Notes under the pieces: generated by a model | Told to the model about the DNA's origin: nothing | Database searches by the model: none | What the model saw: the letters and a program-made list of their open reading frames with translations, nothing else | Position numbers and translations under genes: made by a program | In this document: piece after piece, positions 63,385 to 64,000 of the stretch | How positions within the stretch are numbered: the stretch's first letter is position 1 | How the letters are laid out: each line of letters begins with the position of its first letter | Assembly: GCA_030704615.1 (NCBI GenBank) | Contig: CM060732.1 | Span: forward strand, 10,106,001-10,170,000 | DNA: 64,000 nucleotides | Source of the DNA: Takakia lepidozioides | Lineage: Eukaryota; Streptophyta; Takakiopsida; Takakiales; Takakiaceae | Direction: 5' to 3'

Positions 63385-64000
63385 CATGCTGGTCCTTGAG
63401 GACCTGTTGTAGTTGTGGTGGATCTTCCACCCAGTGGTGGCCCCAGAGCACTCCCTGCTACTGGCCCCACGATATTCACAGTATTCCCAGCTCCAATTGC
63501 ACTACTTCCCACACTCCCTGTCCCCCCAGAGCCAGATCCAGGCTGCCCGCCTGATCCCCCTGAGCCGACACCTTCGTTGGCCTGTGATCCAAGTGCTCCA
63601 CTTGATCTAGGTCCAACGGATTGGGTTGTCCTAGTTGTAGTCTCCACCTCAGCTGTTGGGTCTACTTCTTCATACTCTTCATCTTCCAATTTCTTCTCTC
63701 TATTTTCATCCTCCAAGTTATGCCCTTGGGTTTCTTCTTCACTCATGTAACTCAACTGTAATGGTGTTGGAGAGTCTGAACTCTCCGTTGGCTCTGCCAC
63801 ATCCTCTCCTCCTTCTTCACCTTCTGTTTCAGAAACTGGAGTTCCTGCTTTTGGTGTTCCATGCCAACTCTTATCAAAGATTTCTGTCAAATCTTTTATC
63901 CATGGATGTACCTCAGATCTTTCACCTTGTGATTGATCTTCTTCCCGTACCAATTCCCTTAATCTTTCTTGCAAAGAAAAAGAAGGAGTGGCATCCAACT
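63384..64000 (-). CDS. N-terminal gag of gypsy 2 (partial)
   Basis: Encodes the charged N-terminal region (PSFSLQERLRELVREEDQSQ, ETQGHNLEDENREKKLEDEE, SGGSGGQPGSGSGGTGSVG) that matches element 1 residues about 60-250. Its start codon is beyond the window. It ends where the internal deletion joins GPQGPA to HEMRAP. Confidence 0.85.
   Translation of the reverse strand, partial: LDATPSFSLQERLRELVREEDQSQGERSEVHPWIKDLTEIFDKSWHGTPKAGTPVSETEGEEGGEDVAEPTESSDSPTPLQLSYMSEEETQGHNLEDENREKKLEDEEYEEVDPTAEVETTTRTTQSVGPRSSGALGSQANEGVGSGGSGGQPGSGSGGTGSVGSSAIGAGNTVNIVGPVAGSALGPPLGGRSTTTTTGPQGPA

Larger units (their letters stand above)
59539..64000 (-). mobile_element. Ty3/gypsy LTR retrotransposon 2, main part (runs off the window)
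   Basis: Same family and orientation as element 1. It contains partial gag, protease, reverse transcriptase, RNase H and integrase; the 3' end lies at 48515-48764, displaced by transposon copy B. The 5' end is beyond 64000. A deletion of about 1.17 kb relative to element 1 removes the capsid domain and all three zinc knuckles at about 63389, so this copy could not package RNA on its own. Confidence 0.9.

Overview
This window is nuclear DNA from a plant, most likely a seedless land plant (fern, lycophyte or bryophyte; the sequence alone does not decide which). The reasons are a dense cluster of decayed PLS-type pentatricopeptide (PPR) genes with E and DYW domains, an OSB-type 'PDF' motif, an F-box/kelch fragment, Ty3/gypsy retrotransposons, GT-AG introns and tRNA-derived SINE-like sequence. 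Almost every reading frame is interrupted, so this is a transposon- and pseudogene-rich region.

Layout. 1-2404: array of about 20 copies of a 120-bp repeat. 2410-13473: large DNA transposon (copy A), cut off on the left by the satellite. 13994-17310: a protein-kinase pseudogene and a third ParB-like gene, divergent around short palindromes (locus C). 17505-17950: F-box/kelch pseudogene. 19722-19845: SINE. 19850-33425: tandem, roughly 6.5-7 kb units of OSB-like plus PPR pseudogenes. 33850-34226: unknown acidic reading frame. 35777-38777: deletion derivative of the same transposon family (element D), inserted in a PPR fragment. 38778 to about 45160: gypsy retrotransposon 1, minus strand, truncated in integrase. 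About 45160-48500: non-coding LTR/UTR-type sequence. 48515-48764 plus 59539-64000: gypsy retrotransposon 2, split by 48765-59538, a 10.77-kb DNA transposon (copy B).

Main discovery. Copies A and B are Mutator-like DNA transposons of an unusual kind. Copy B has matching terminal inverted repeats and a 9-bp target duplication (TTTAATTTG) that splits the gypsy integrase frame exactly, so its limits are secure. It carries two divergent units. One is a MULE-type DDE transposase with a SWIM zinc finger. The other is a multi-exon gene joining a ParB-like domain (motif DGNHR) to an amino-type DNA methyltransferase fold (NESF...LDIPDG...LDLTCGTG). Between them lies an array of GGCGCC-centred palindromes. 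ParB-methylase pairs are familiar in phages and bacteria; I know of no eukaryotic cut-and-paste transposon that carries one.

The palindromes have different sequences in each copy. Their centres are nevertheless spaced 52-53, 62-64 or about 74 bp apart, close to 5, 6 and 7 turns of B-DNA. That spacing would put all sites on one face of the helix, as expected for a cooperative DNA-binding protein. The working model is a transposon whose transposase and modification modules share a central, helically phased regulatory or partition-like array. Both full-size copies here are broken, so active relatives should be sought elsewhere in the genome.
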